A program made the translations under genes and the position numbers. From assembly GCA_963815505.1 (NCBI GenBank), contig CAWFGU010000014.1, forward strand, positions 248,001-312,000: a DNA stretch of 64,000 nucleotides, in the 5' to 3' direction. Below the pieces are notes generated by a model. That model was given only the letters and a program-made list of their open reading frames with translations. It did not search any database and was not told the origin of the DNA. The DNA is from CAXBBB01 sp963815505. GTDB taxonomy: Bacteria; Bacteroidota; Rhodothermia; Rhodothermales; BA12. Below, one piece after another: positions 18,479 through 27,707 of this stretch (the first letter of the stretch is position 1; the number at the start of each line of letters is the position of its first letter).

Positions 18479-18982
18479 ATGCCCGAACGCTCCGCTCCGC
18501 CCAACGCACATCACCTAGACCGACTGCGCAAAGTCAGCAAGGTGATGGACGATGCCGTGTCGGTCCCCGGTACCAAGCTCGGTGTCGGGCTGGACGGCGT
18601 GCTCGGCCTACTGCTCCCAGGCGTGGGCGACGCCGTCGGCGGCGTGACGAACAGCTACGCACTCTACGCCGGATACAAGATGGGCGCACCGCCGCTCGTG
18701 CTGGTCCGCATCGCCCTGTGGGCCATCGCCGACTTGGTGCTCGGAGCCGTCCCTCTACTGGGCGACGTGATCGACTTCTTCCTCAAGTCGAACCGGCGCG
18801 CTGTCCGCCTGCTTGAAGCGTGGGCGGCCTCGCCCGAACGCGTATCGCACAACAGCAAAGGCGCGCTGCTCGCAATCGTCATTGGACTGATCCTGACCCT
18901 CATCGGCATCTGCGCGCTGATCGTATGGGGCATCACCGCTATTGTCGGCGCGCTGCCCACGATGGGAAGCTGGACGATTTAG
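18479..18982 (+). CDS. DUF4112 membrane protein
   Basis: 167 residues: a soluble start (LDRLRKVSKVMDDAVSVPG), the family core (LDGVLGLLLPGVGDAVGGV), a segment ADLVLGAVPLLGDVIDFFLK and two C-terminal membrane helices (LLAIVIGLILTLIGICALIV). DUF4112 proteins are common in bacteria and have no assigned role. The gene ends 4 nt inside the convergent neighbour. Confidence 0.85.
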   Translation: MPERSAPPNAHHLDRLRKVSKVMDDAVSVPGTKLGVGLDGVLGLLLPGVGDAVGGVTNSYALYAGYKMGAPPLVLVRIALWAIADLVLGAVPLLGDVIDFFLKSNRRAVRLLEAWAASPERVSHNSKGALLAIVIGLILTLIGICALIVWGITAIVGALPTMGSWTI

Positions 18983-19524
18983 CGTTCGTCGTTAGCGTCT
19001 GGGTCGATACGTTCAGGGCCATTCTTTCGTATGATCGTCTCCCGCAGGTCGCCGACTGTGATGCCGAGCAGCTTGATCCGGCCGACGTTGTCGATGGTGC
19101 GGCCGTCCGGCAGCAGGTCAAGCGTCTGGTGCATGAACAGCGGGCCGGTGATGCGGTAGCGCAGCGTCAGTCGCGACCCTTGGGTGCGCGCGACGACCCT
19201 GCCGGAGGCGTCGCTGAGCGTTCCCTCGTATCGGTTTGCTCCTTTGGTCTCCAGAATCCAGTAGCGCATCGCCGGTTCGTCGCCCTCGAACGTGATCGTC
19301 TGGTCGAGCCGAAAGGTGCTGTCGGTCAGCGCGTAGCCGCGGCTCTCGACGTGCAGCGAGCGCCTTTTGCCCAGAAACACTTTGAGCGAGCCGTCGCCCT
19401 GCGAGTAGCCGCCGAATCCATTTTCAAACGTGAACTCGGCTTGCTGCGCGTAGGTGGGCGAAGCGGTTGCGGCGAACAACAGTAGTACGAGGACGGCGAT
19501 GAGCGCGCGTTGGAGAGTTGTCAC
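18979..19524 (-). CDS. Exported DUF3833-like protein
   Basis: 181 residues with a signal peptide ending ASPTYAQ. The body alternates beta-strand-like segments (EFTFENGFGGYSQGDGSLKV, NRYEGTLSDASGRVVART, RLTLRYRITGPLF) that resemble the DUF3833 lipocalin-like layout. Probably periplasmic or surface-associated. Function unknown. The stop overlaps the end of the DUF4112 gene. Confidence 0.65.
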   Translation of the reverse strand: MTTLQRALIAVLVLLLFAATASPTYAQQAEFTFENGFGGYSQGDGSLKVFLGKRRSLHVESRGYALTDSTFRLDQTITFEGDEPAMRYWILETKGANRYEGTLSDASGRVVARTQGSRLTLRYRITGPLFMHQTLDLLPDGRTIDNVGRIKLLGITVGDLRETIIRKNGPERIDPDANDER

Positions 19525-19558
19525 GGCGATGAGTGATGCGGGGCGGTTTGCGTCTTGC

Positions 19559-20992
19559 CTACTGTCCGGCTCCCGAAAGTGCGGTGCGGATGGTGTAGGC
19601 GAGGATTTTGAGATCCATGCCGAGGCTCAGGTTCTCGATGTAGAACAGGTCGTACTTGATTTTGCCGCGCACGTCGTCGACCGACGCATCGTAGCCACGC
19701 TTGATCTGCGCCCAGCCCGTAATGCCGGGTTTGACGCGGTGGCGGCGCGAGTAGAGCGGAATCTGATCGACCAGTTGGGCGACGAAGAACGGACGCTCGG
19801 GCCGTGGGCCGACCAGGCTCATCTCGCCTCTCAACACGTTCCAAAACTGCGGCACCTCGTCGAGCCGGGTCTTGCGCAGCCACCGACCGGCGGGTGTGTA
19901 GCGGTCGTCGTTCGCCGTAGCCCAGACCGGGCCGGTGGCATGCTCGGCATCGGTGCGCATCGTTCGAAACTTGAGCATCGTGAACTCGGCTCCGTCCTGG
20001 CCAACGCGGCGCTGCTTGTAGATCGCGGGGCCGGGTGAGGTCAGGCGGACGACGAGGGCCGTTGCGATCCAGATCGGTAGGCCTAGCAGCAGGATCAGGG
20101 TGGATGCGGCGACGTCCATCAGGCGTTTGGTGCTCTGCTCCCACGGAGCCATCGGGACGGGCAGCACTTCGATTAGCGGCAGGCCGTAGATGTGCTCGGT
20201 GCGCGCCATGCCGCCGATGACCGAGTAGAAATCGGGGACGAGTTTGAGTGTGACCGGTTTGCCTTCGCACAGCCGCAGCACATGGGCCAGCGCAGCGTGG
20301 TCGTCCGACCCCAGCGCGATCACCACGTCCTGCACCTCCAACTCGTCGATCAACTCGGGTAACCGTTCGATGCGGGCGGGAAGGCTCTGTCCGTCGCCGC
20401 CCGCAATCTGGGAAGCCGACGAGAATGCTCCCGCAGGAATCAGGACCGAGTTGGCCGCCTGCAGCCGCAGCGTGCCGACGATCTCGAGTCCGGCTTCGGG
20501 ATAGCGGGCCACTTCGGCGCGCACCTCGTCCACCTGATCGCCCCAGCCGACGATGAGCGCTCGGTGTCGCCCGCGTCCTCCGACGAGCCGACGCTTCTCT
20601 ACCGATCGCACGATCAGCCGTCCAGCCGCTAGTGAGGCCAGCGTCGACACACCGATGAGCAGCAGGGCGCCCCGGCTCGATCCGGGTTCGAGTGCCTCGA
20701 CGTAGATCGCGAACACGAGCACGAGCATTCCCGCCGCAACCGCTTTGACCAGCGTCGCGATCTCGTCGAACCGAGACGCGGCGAAGCGCGAGCGGTAGAG
20801 GCCAAAGAAAAACAGGACAGCCAACCAGAACGGCACCAGTACGACGAGCGGCGCCCATGCGTTGGCCGGATATACGTCGGGCGTGCCGAACCACTGCCAC
20901 TCGAAGCGCGCGGCGTACTGAAACGCGTACGCCAGCCCGAGCATGGCGGCGTCGGTCAGGACGAGGAGAAGGCGGTCGGATCGGGCGCGCAC
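19559..20992 (-). CDS. Polyprenyl-phosphate sugar-1-phosphate transferase (WbaP/ExoY type)
   Basis: 477 residues. N-terminal membrane helices and a CoA-binding-like (PF13727-type) region are followed by a bacterial sugar transferase domain from about residue 290: TKRLMDVAASTLILLLGLPI, TSPGPAIYKQRRVGQDG, MLKFRTMRTDAE, LRKTRLDEVPQFWNVL and MSLVGPRPERP, ending GITGWAQIKRGY. It transfers a hexose-1-phosphate to undecaprenyl phosphate to start an exopolysaccharide or capsule unit. Its neighbour is a Wzi-like porin. A perfect TAnnTTTG box lies 31 nt upstream. Confidence 0.93.
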   Translation of the reverse strand: MRARSDRLLLVLTDAAMLGLAYAFQYAARFEWQWFGTPDVYPANAWAPLVVLVPFWLAVLFFFGLYRSRFAASRFDEIATLVKAVAAGMLVLVFAIYVEALEPGSSRGALLLIGVSTLASLAAGRLIVRSVEKRRLVGGRGRHRALIVGWGDQVDEVRAEVARYPEAGLEIVGTLRLQAANSVLIPAGAFSSASQIAGGDGQSLPARIERLPELIDELEVQDVVIALGSDDHAALAHVLRLCEGKPVTLKLVPDFYSVIGGMARTEHIYGLPLIEVLPVPMAPWEQSTKRLMDVAASTLILLLGLPIWIATALVVRLTSPGPAIYKQRRVGQDGAEFTMLKFRTMRTDAEHATGPVWATANDDRYTPAGRWLRKTRLDEVPQFWNVLRGEMSLVGPRPERPFFVAQLVDQIPLYSRRHRVKPGITGWAQIKRGYDASVDDVRGKIKYDLFYIENLSLGMDLKILAYTIRTALSGAGQ

Positions 20993-21015
20993 GGTGGCGG
21001 GTGGATTTGGGTCAC

Positions 21016-21023
21016 CAAACGTA
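21016..21023 (-). promoter_or_regulatory. Consensus -7 promoter box of the sugar transferase
   Basis: TACGTTTG on the minus strand matches TAnnTTTG exactly and lies 31 nt before the start codon. No convincing -33 TTG element was found at the usual distance. Confidence 0.5.
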
Positions 21024-21047
21024 CGAACCGGCGCGATGCGCGTTGCG

Positions 21048-22658
21048 TCAGCGCAACCCCAGGTCGGCCCAGTAGCGCTCTTCGAGCCGCACTCCGAACG
21101 AGAATACGCCCTCGAAGTCAGTAGAGCCTAGTGAGCGGTTGAGCCCAAAATCGGCTTCGGCAAACGCCCACGCGACGGGTTGGTAGCGCGCCACGACGGC
21201 CGCCCGGACTGTTCGGACGCTGGTATCGAGCAGCACGTCGGGGCCGCCCAGGTCCGGGTTGATCGGCCACGGCTCGCGCGGGTTGCCATCGCCTTGCCAG
21301 AGCGCCTGGAGGCCGGGCGTCAGGCGCAGCGCGCCGCCGATCAGGTGCACGTCGGCGTGGGCTTCGGCGTGGACGTAGTCGGAGAAGTTGGTCGCCAGCC
21401 CGCGGAGAGCGAACAGGTACTTGCCGGGCGGCTGCGTCGTCGAGTAGGCGCGGCGGGTGACGACGGTCAGGCCAGTACGCACGTCCACGATCGGCGTGAC
21501 GGCGGCACGTGCGGCGCGCAGGTCGAGCGAGGCGGCGACGGGTTCGAGTCCGTTGTAGAGGTCGAAGTCGTCTAGCATCGCCTGCCCTTGAAACGTCCAC
21601 AGGCCCGGCTGCCAGCGCATCGTCCCGGCCAGCAGCAGGTTGTTTTCGTCGTTCTTGGGCGTGTTGTCGGTTTCGAGGATGAGCGGCTGCAGCGGGTTGA
21701 GGTACTTGGGCGAGAAGCCCGCGCCGGGGCCCGAAAAGAGGACGGCTTCCTCGACGCTGATAGTGAAGCGCGGGCTGGGCCGGTACTCGAGCCGGTGCGC
21801 CATCACGAAACGTTTGGACGCGGCAGGGTCGAGCGGCGTGTCACCCGAGCGGCTATCGCCCGAGCGGCCGTCGAAGACGTTGTCGCTGTCGACGGCGTCG
21901 AGCTCGCCGACGAGGCTCGTGACCGTGAGATACTTGCCTCCGAGCGTGAAGCCGATCTGGTCGTAGCTGCGCGGGTTGTCACTGATCAGCAGGCCAGGGC
22001 CGTAGTGGTCGCCCCAATGACGCGTCGTGCGGCCCAGGAAGACGGTCGCCCAGCGCGAGTTGAGCGACAGGTAGCTGTCGTCGCTGCGGATAAAGCTGCG
22101 CCGCTGCGCGTCCAGCCCGTCGATGTCGTCCTCGTAGGCGAGGTCGTGGACGGCGCCGAGTTGGGCGAAGACCGGTCCGCGCTCAATGAAGAAGTCGAGG
22201 GCGCCGCGTGTCTGAAAGAGCAGGTCTCCGACCGGGAAGACAGGGTTGGCGTTGCGCGCGTAGACCAGCGCGTCGCCGCCTCGTACGTCTCGGTGGCTGA
22301 CCGGGCGCATCAGATCGGCGCGCTGCGTCGTCGTCAGCCGTCCGCCGCCCTCGAACGTGCCGCCCAGCGCGTCCTTGCCCTCGACGACGCCCTCGCCCAG
22401 CCGCTGTCGCAGCATCCGCACCCAGAACTGCTCGGAAGCGGACAGTCCAGCCTGAGGCATCGCATCGAGCGCCTCACGGACGGCGCCTTCGGTATAGGGG
22501 CGTGTGATCGGCGAGAGGTCGAGCAGGTGCCCGCGCGACTGCAACTGCGCGATCCAACCGTTGGTGTCGTCGTCGTTGGCCGGAATCAGCCTATGCTGCT
22601 GCGCCCCCGAGGGCAGTGCGAGAGCGGCCCACAGGAGGGCGATAAGGAGAAAGCGCAA
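21048..22658 (-). CDS. Capsule assembly Wzi family outer-membrane protein
   Basis: 536 residues with a signal peptide (MRFLLIALLWAALALPSGAQ). The N-terminal helix region (SRGHLLDLSPITRPYT) and the barrel segments (WATVFLGRTTRHWGDHYGPG, LLISDNPRSYDQIGFTLGGK) match the Wzi-type capsule surface-attachment family. The C-terminus is strand-like (DFEGVFSFGVRLEERYWADL). It probably anchors or organises capsule polysaccharide at the surface, consistent with the adjacent sugar transferase. A hairpin (GTTGCG/CGCAAC) overlaps the stop codon. Confidence 0.85.
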   Translation of the reverse strand: MRFLLIALLWAALALPSGAQQHRLIPANDDDTNGWIAQLQSRGHLLDLSPITRPYTEGAVREALDAMPQAGLSASEQFWVRMLRQRLGEGVVEGKDALGGTFEGGGRLTTTQRADLMRPVSHRDVRGGDALVYARNANPVFPVGDLLFQTRGALDFFIERGPVFAQLGAVHDLAYEDDIDGLDAQRRSFIRSDDSYLSLNSRWATVFLGRTTRHWGDHYGPGLLISDNPRSYDQIGFTLGGKYLTVTSLVGELDAVDSDNVFDGRSGDSRSGDTPLDPAASKRFVMAHRLEYRPSPRFTISVEEAVLFSGPGAGFSPKYLNPLQPLILETDNTPKNDENNLLLAGTMRWQPGLWTFQGQAMLDDFDLYNGLEPVAASLDLRAARAAVTPIVDVRTGLTVVTRRAYSTTQPPGKYLFALRGLATNFSDYVHAEAHADVHLIGGALRLTPGLQALWQGDGNPREPWPINPDLGGPDVLLDTSVRTVRAAVVARYQPVAWAFAEADFGLNRSLGSTDFEGVFSFGVRLEERYWADLGLR

Positions 22659-22683
22659 GAGTCTTGGGATGTAACCGGAGACG

Positions 22684-25077
22684 TTAGCGAGACGCGCGGA
22701 CGACGGTACGTGTCACCACGTCCGACTCGCTGGCGACGCGGATGACGTAGAGACCTGCGGCCAAGTCGGACACGTCGATGCGGACCGTTCCGCCGGTCGT
22801 AGCCAGCACGCGCACCTGACGGCCGAGCACGTCGTGGACGGTGACGGTGGCGGGCGAGGACACGTCGAGAGCGAACGTGCTCGTGGCCGGATTAGGGCGC
22901 GGCGCACTCACGGCGAGTCCGTCCGCCGCGGCGCCGCGAGGAGTCGAAGCGGTAGCCGTGCCGAAGTCGAACCGAACCCACACGGGAAAGTGGTCGCTGA
23001 CGGTGCTAACGAAGTTGGACACCTGGGAGCCGATGTTCTCGGCGCGTTCGGTCCCGTCGAAATACTCATCGTCCAGCTCGTTCGAGATCAGAATGTGGTC
23101 GATCGTCGACCCACCCGAGATCGTTGCCACGTTGCGAGCCGACAAACTGGCCGTGACGAAATTCCAGTTGGCCGCGTCGCCGGTGAAGTTGGCGTAGGGC
23201 GAGGGGAGGCCGCGTACGTTCGACACGTCCACGTCGTCGTTGAAGTCACCCAGCACGATCACGTTGGCGTCGGCGTAGTTAGCGTCCAAGAAGGATTTGA
23301 GTTGGGCGCTGTCGTCTTCGCGGCGGATGCGGTCCGCCGTCGTCTGGATCGCCTTGGCGTGGATGGTGACAGCGGTAATGCGGCGCGTCTGGTCCCCGAT
23401 GGTGGCGTCGAACGTGAAGCCGAACGGCCAGCGTCCGCTGGCCCAGGCCAGTCGTCCCTGCGGGTTGTCGCCGCTCGTGTTGAAGAGCAGGTCTGCCGAG
23501 ACCGAGTCGATGACGGACGTGCGGTAGAGAAAGCCCGTCCGCTGCTGAACCGCCGTGCCCGACGTGAACGGAGCGAGGAAGCCGCGATAGCCGTCGAGCG
23601 CGTCGATCAGGTCTTGAAACAGATCGGGGTCTGCAATTTCTTGCACGCCGTACAGGTCGGCGTCGACGATCTGGACCGTGCGGATGGCACCGGCGAGCTG
23701 GTCTTCGTCGCTGACCGGGTCGCGGCTATCCGAGCCGAAGTTTTCGATGTTCCACGTGGCGACTTCGAACGTGGCCGAGCGTGGAATGTCTTCGCCGGGA
23801 AACGAAAACGGCTCGACGCCCATGTCTTCGACCGTGCGCGGCAAGATCTGGTAGCGCCCGCGAAACTGGCTCACGACGCCGATCACGTCGAACGTGCCCG
23901 TCGGCGCGTCGGCTCCGGCCAAGTTGGTGTCGCCGTCGATGCGGACTTCCACTTCGGCTCCGCTGTCGTCGGTAACGGTCACCTCGTCATTTGACGGAAG
24001 CGCGATGATCTGCTCGTCGAACCGCACACCTGAGAGGCGGACGAGTTGGCCCTCGACGCTCTCGTTCACGTCGGCGATGGCGACGAGGCGTGGTGTCACG
24101 AGTCGACCATCGTCCTGGACGAGCTGGGCCGTGACCGTCCCGCTGATCTGGAACAGGCCAGTGCCCTGGAGGGCGACGTTGTTCTCGTCCACATCGGGCT
24201 GAAACTCGGTCGTCGTGCCGGTGAGGACGAGGCTGTCGCCGATCTGCGCTTGGCCGATGATCGCAAGTCCGCCATCGTAGAAAGCAATTCCGCCCGTCGC
24301 GTCCTGCAGGTAGAGCGGGCCGCCGGGTGCGCCGCTTCCGGCGAACTGACCAGCAACCGTGAGGCGTCCGGCGATCGTCGCGCGGCGTCCGTTTCCGGCG
24401 GCACGCAAGGCCGAGATCGGAGAGGCGGTCCCCGGAGGTTGCAAGCCCGATTCCACGATCACGTCGGCCGAACTGCGCGGAAGCACCAGGCGCCGTCCTT
24501 GAAGTTCGCTCACCGCAGCGACGACCGAGAACGTATCGGTCGGAACGGGGAGCCCGGCGACATCGGTGTCGCGGTCGACGAACAGTTCGATCTCAGAGCC
24601 GTCGGTTCCGCGCAAGGTGTAGAAGGCATTGCCCTCGAACCGCTCCGGTCCGTCGACGACGCTCAGGCCGGACAGCCGGACGAGCGTACCCTCGACCGAT
24701 TCGTCTACGCCCGCCACGCTCAGGCTGCGAGGCGTGGGAGCCGCTCCCGACTCGACGACGCGAAACGTGGTCCCCGACGACTGAATCTGGAGCAGTCCCG
24801 TTCCCGCCTGCGATCCCACAAAGGGCTCGGTCGTCGTTCCCGTAACGACGACGCTGTCGCCCAGGCTGACCGAGTTGTAGAGCGGTGCGTAGAACACCGT
24901 GATGCCGCCTGTTCCGTCTTGGAAGTAAGCCGGGCCGCCGAACTGATTGGAGACCGTGATGCGCCCAGCGACCGTGACGGTCTGTCCGGCTCCTCTGGCG
25001 CGTGCGTCGGCGAGTGAAATAGGTGTCTGAGCGGCGGCGGGCGCGACGATCAGGAAGGCGAGGAGAAAACGGTACAT
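22684..25077 (-). CDS. T9SS-secreted endonuclease/exonuclease/phosphatase-family protein with two OB-like domains
   Basis: 797 residues: signal peptide (LLAFLIVAPAAAQ), two similar OB-fold-like modules (about 20-210 and 220-430, each with VTVAGRI/ATIAGRL and a YFQDGTGGI/YLQDATGGI strand), an EEP hydrolase domain (ATWNIENFGSD, VQEIAD, VIVLGDFNDD, SDHFPVWVRF) and a C-terminal sorting domain (APRPNPATSTF, VHDVLGRQVRVL, LAAGLYVIRV). The EEP residues (Asn, Glu, Asp/Asn, Asp-His) are present, so it is probably an active extracellular nuclease or phosphatase. It starts at the ATG opening the signal peptide. Confidence 0.88.
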   Translation of the reverse strand: MYRFLLAFLIVAPAAAQTPISLADARARGAGQTVTVAGRITVSNQFGGPAYFQDGTGGITVFYAPLYNSVSLGDSVVVTGTTTEPFVGSQAGTGLLQIQSSGTTFRVVESGAAPTPRSLSVAGVDESVEGTLVRLSGLSVVDGPERFEGNAFYTLRGTDGSEIELFVDRDTDVAGLPVPTDTFSVVAAVSELQGRRLVLPRSSADVIVESGLQPPGTASPISALRAAGNGRRATIAGRLTVAGQFAGSGAPGGPLYLQDATGGIAFYDGGLAIIGQAQIGDSLVLTGTTTEFQPDVDENNVALQGTGLFQISGTVTAQLVQDDGRLVTPRLVAIADVNESVEGQLVRLSGVRFDEQIIALPSNDEVTVTDDSGAEVEVRIDGDTNLAGADAPTGTFDVIGVVSQFRGRYQILPRTVEDMGVEPFSFPGEDIPRSATFEVATWNIENFGSDSRDPVSDEDQLAGAIRTVQIVDADLYGVQEIADPDLFQDLIDALDGYRGFLAPFTSGTAVQQRTGFLYRTSVIDSVSADLLFNTSGDNPQGRLAWASGRWPFGFTFDATIGDQTRRITAVTIHAKAIQTTADRIRREDDSAQLKSFLDANYADANVIVLGDFNDDVDVSNVRGLPSPYANFTGDAANWNFVTASLSARNVATISGGSTIDHILISNELDDEYFDGTERAENIGSQVSNFVSTVSDHFPVWVRFDFGTATASTPRGAAADGLAVSAPRPNPATSTFALDVSSPATVTVHDVLGRQVRVLATTGGTVRIDVSDLAAGLYVIRVASESDVVTRTVVRASR

Positions 25078-25192
25078 CGAGGAGGCGCGGATTGTGCAGC
25101 TCACAGAATAGGCCGTCGCCGGGCGCTATGTGCTCGTCCGCACGGACATTTAGCACAAGGATCACGCACGCCCTGAGCCGCGCTGGGCCGAA

Positions 25193-25957
25193 TCAGTCGA
25201 GCCGGAAGCGAAAGGCGACGCGTCCGGTCTGCTGGGTCTGGGGGGCACCCGGAGGCAGTGCGTCGAAGCGCCACGTGCGCAGCGCGTCGAGGACGGCGCG
25301 TTCGAGTTGGGGACTGCCGCCCTTCTTGATCCACCGCCGAAACGACACCGCTCCGTTGGGCGCAACGGCTATCTCGACCGTGATGTCGGCGTTGACGCGG
25401 TCGCGGTATTGGGGCTCCCGTCCGCCCAGCCACGTTCGGTTCAGGCCTTCGATGTTGTAGGGAGACGTGCGCGTCGGGCGACGGTCGGCGCCTCTCTCGG
25501 CAGGTGCCGTTCCAGCGGTCGGGGTGGGCGCGCCGCCGGTTGCTCCCCCGGCATCCGACCGGTTCGACGTCGTCGGGGTGGGGCGCGTGGGCTGCGGTGT
25601 CGGCTCGGCCGGTGTGGGGGCGGGGTCGGGCTCGGGGGTGCGCTCGGCGGGCGGCGGCTTGGCGGTCGGCAACTCGACTTTGCGCGGCGGTGCGGGAAGC
25701 GGTTTGGGAGGCGCGGGGCGCGGGAGCGGCTGCGGAGCGGGCGTGGGTTCGGGCTGCGGTTCGGGAGCCGGGCGCGGGTCGTCGGGCTGCTCCTGGCCGA
25801 GCTCGACGGGGCCGAGTTCAAGGGCGATGAATCCGATCGGCTCCGGCTCTAACTCGTCGTCTGCGCTGGGAAGGCGCGACAGCCCGAGCACGAGTAGGAG
25901 CAGCGCCACGTGAAGCACGACGCTCAGTCCGATGCCGATCCAGTCGTCGCGGTCCAT
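25193..25957 (-). CDS. tonB: TonB-like energy-transducing protein
   Basis: 254 residues: a cytoplasmic start and one membrane anchor (IGLSVVLHVALLLLVLG), a long proline-rich periplasmic spacer (about 45-170, PxPxP repeats) and a TonB C-terminal domain (ADITVEIAVAPNGAVSFRRW, LERAVLDALRTWRFDALPPG). It would couple inner-membrane proton force to outer-membrane receptors. ExbB and ExbD are not adjacent. The His in the anchor (VVLHVALL) is the usual functional one. Confidence 0.88.
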   Translation of the reverse strand: MDRDDWIGIGLSVVLHVALLLLVLGLSRLPSADDELEPEPIGFIALELGPVELGQEQPDDPRPAPEPQPEPTPAPQPLPRPAPPKPLPAPPRKVELPTAKPPPAERTPEPDPAPTPAEPTPQPTRPTPTTSNRSDAGGATGGAPTPTAGTAPAERGADRRPTRTSPYNIEGLNRTWLGGREPQYRDRVNADITVEIAVAPNGAVSFRRWIKKGGSPQLERAVLDALRTWRFDALPPGAPQTQQTGRVAFRFRLD

Positions 25958-25978
25958 GAGAAACGGGGAGATGATTCG

Positions 25979-25986
25979 GCAAACTA
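25979..25986 (-). promoter_or_regulatory. -7-like promoter box of tonB
   Basis: TAGTTTGC on the minus strand, 29 nt before the tonB start, close to TAnnTTTG. Confidence 0.4.
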
Positions 25987-26150
25987 ACGACGTGCTGATG
26001 AGGAGCGTATGACGTGAGAGTCTATTTCATCGGCATCAGTGTCTCATGGGAAAACTATCAGCATTCAAAGATGATGACAACTCTGGGAGTGCTGAGCAAA
26101 CCCGCCACGCTTTTAGCACGCGCTTCCCGGCTGTTGGCGCGGGTAATCGG

Positions 26151-26158
26151 TAGTTTAG
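26151..26158 (+). promoter_or_regulatory. -7-like promoter box of gltX
   Basis: TAGTTTAG, 30 nt before the gltX ATG; a TTG lies 14 nt upstream of it, closer than expected for a -33 element. Confidence 0.4.
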
Positions 26159-26180
26159 CCGTCTAAACCAGTTGCACTCC

Positions 26181-27665
26181 ATGTCCGAAACTGTTCGCGT
26201 TCGCTTCGCCCCGTCGCCCACCGGCCTGCTCCACATCGGCGGGCTGCGCACGGCGCTTTACAACTACCTCTACGCGCGCAAACGCGGCGGCACGTTCATC
26301 CTGCGCGTCGAGGACACCGATCAGAGCCGCTACGTCGCCGAAGCCGAGCCCGACATCCGCGCGTCGCTCGAGTGGGCCGGGCTGACCATCGACGAAGGCC
26401 CGCAAGAAGGCGGAGAGGTCGGCCCCTACTATCAGTCGCAGCGCCGCGATCTCTACGCCGGGTATGCCGACCAGCTCGTCGCGCAAGGTCACGCCTACTA
26501 CGCGTTCGACACGCCGGACGAGCTCGACGAGATGAAGGAGCGTCTGCGCAAGAGCGGCAATCCGTCGCCCAAGTACGACGCCGTGACGCGGATGAGCATG
26601 AAAAACTCGATCACGCTGCCCGACGCCGAGGTCAAGGCCAAGCTGGAGGCGGGCGAGGACTATGTAATCCGCCTCAAAGTGCCGCGCCGCGAGACGGTCC
26701 GCTTCGAGGACATGATCCGCGGCTGGGTGTCGTTCGAGACCGGCGGCATCGACGACCAGGTGCTCGTCAAGTCGGACGGCATGCCGACGTACCACCTCGC
26801 CAACGTCGTCGACGATCACGCGATGGGCATTACGCACGTCATTCGGGGTGAGGAGTGGCTGTCGAGCGTGCCCAAGCACATCCTGATGTACCAGTACTTC
26901 GGGTGGACGCCGCCCAAACTGGCTCACCTGCCGCTGATCTTCAGCCCGACCGGCGGAAAGCTCAGCAAGCGCAACGCGGACACGCTGGGCATTCCGGTCA
27001 GCGTGGCGCAGTATCGCGAGGCCGGGCTACGAACCGGCGGCTCTGCTCAACTTCCTGGCGTTTCTGGGCTGGAATCCCGGCACCGAACAAGAAGTGTTTT
27101 CTCTGGATGAGTTGACGCAAGCGTTCGAGGTCGAGCGCATCGGCAAGAGCGGCGTGCAGTTCTCGATGGACAAGCTCGACTGGTTCAACCAGCAGTTCCT
27201 GCGCCGCCTGACGCCCCAGGAACTGGCCCAGCGCGCCCGCCCGCACTTGGACGCAGATGGGACTCGAAGCCAGCGACGACTACCTCGCCGAAGTCGCCGC
27301 GCTGATGCACGACCGCGTCACCAAAGCCGAAGAACTCGCCACGTTCTGCGCCTACTTCTACGCCGACCCGTCCGAGTACGAAGACAAGGGCGTCAAGAAG
27401 CGCTGGAAAGACGACAGCGCCGAACTCGTCCGCGCCTACGCCGACGCCCTCGAAGCGGACGACACGTTCACCGTCGAGTCGACCGAAGCGACGCTGCGCG
27501 AGATCACCGAAGCCACGAGAAGCCGGAGCCGGACGCCTGATCCACCCGGCACGTCTGGCCGTCAGCGGCACGTCGTTCGGCCCGAGCCTGTTCGACATGC
27601 TCGCGTTGATCGGCAAAGACGCCGTCGTGAGACGCTTGCGCAAAGCGGCCGATGTGCTGGGTTGA
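26181..27665 (+). CDS. gltX: Glutamyl-tRNA synthetase, three frame changes
   Basis: GltX charges tRNA-Glu. The catalytic domain reads normally from 26181, with the HIGH-like motif (LLHIGGLR, near residue 18) and KMSKS-like KLSKRN (near 260). Homology then shifts frame near 27030 (to LLNFLAFLGWNPGTEQEVFS), near 27255 (to DDYLAEVAALMHDRV) and near 27525 (to LIHPARLAVSGTSFGPSLFD), ending at a stop at 27665. Total length is 495 codons, normal for the family. Since the gene is essential, sequence errors are the simplest explanation. The ATG at 26181 opens the conserved VRVRFAPSPTG. Confidence 0.88.
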
Positions 27666-27707
27666 CGCGCTCTGATCCGCGATGTAGCGCCGTTATCTAC
27701 AACGACG

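Noticed and set aside
22834..23994. 386-codon plus-strand frame over the secreted nuclease
   Set aside because: The nuclease motifs and sorting domain lie on the other strand; the antisense frame has no recognisable features.
25540..25830. Proline-codon repeats in tonB as a separate repeat element
   Set aside because: This is the normal periplasmic spacer of TonB and needs no other explanation.
26181..27665. Programmed frameshifting in gltX
   Set aside because: Three separate changes at sites without slippery heptamers, in a gene not known for recoding, fit sequence error better.
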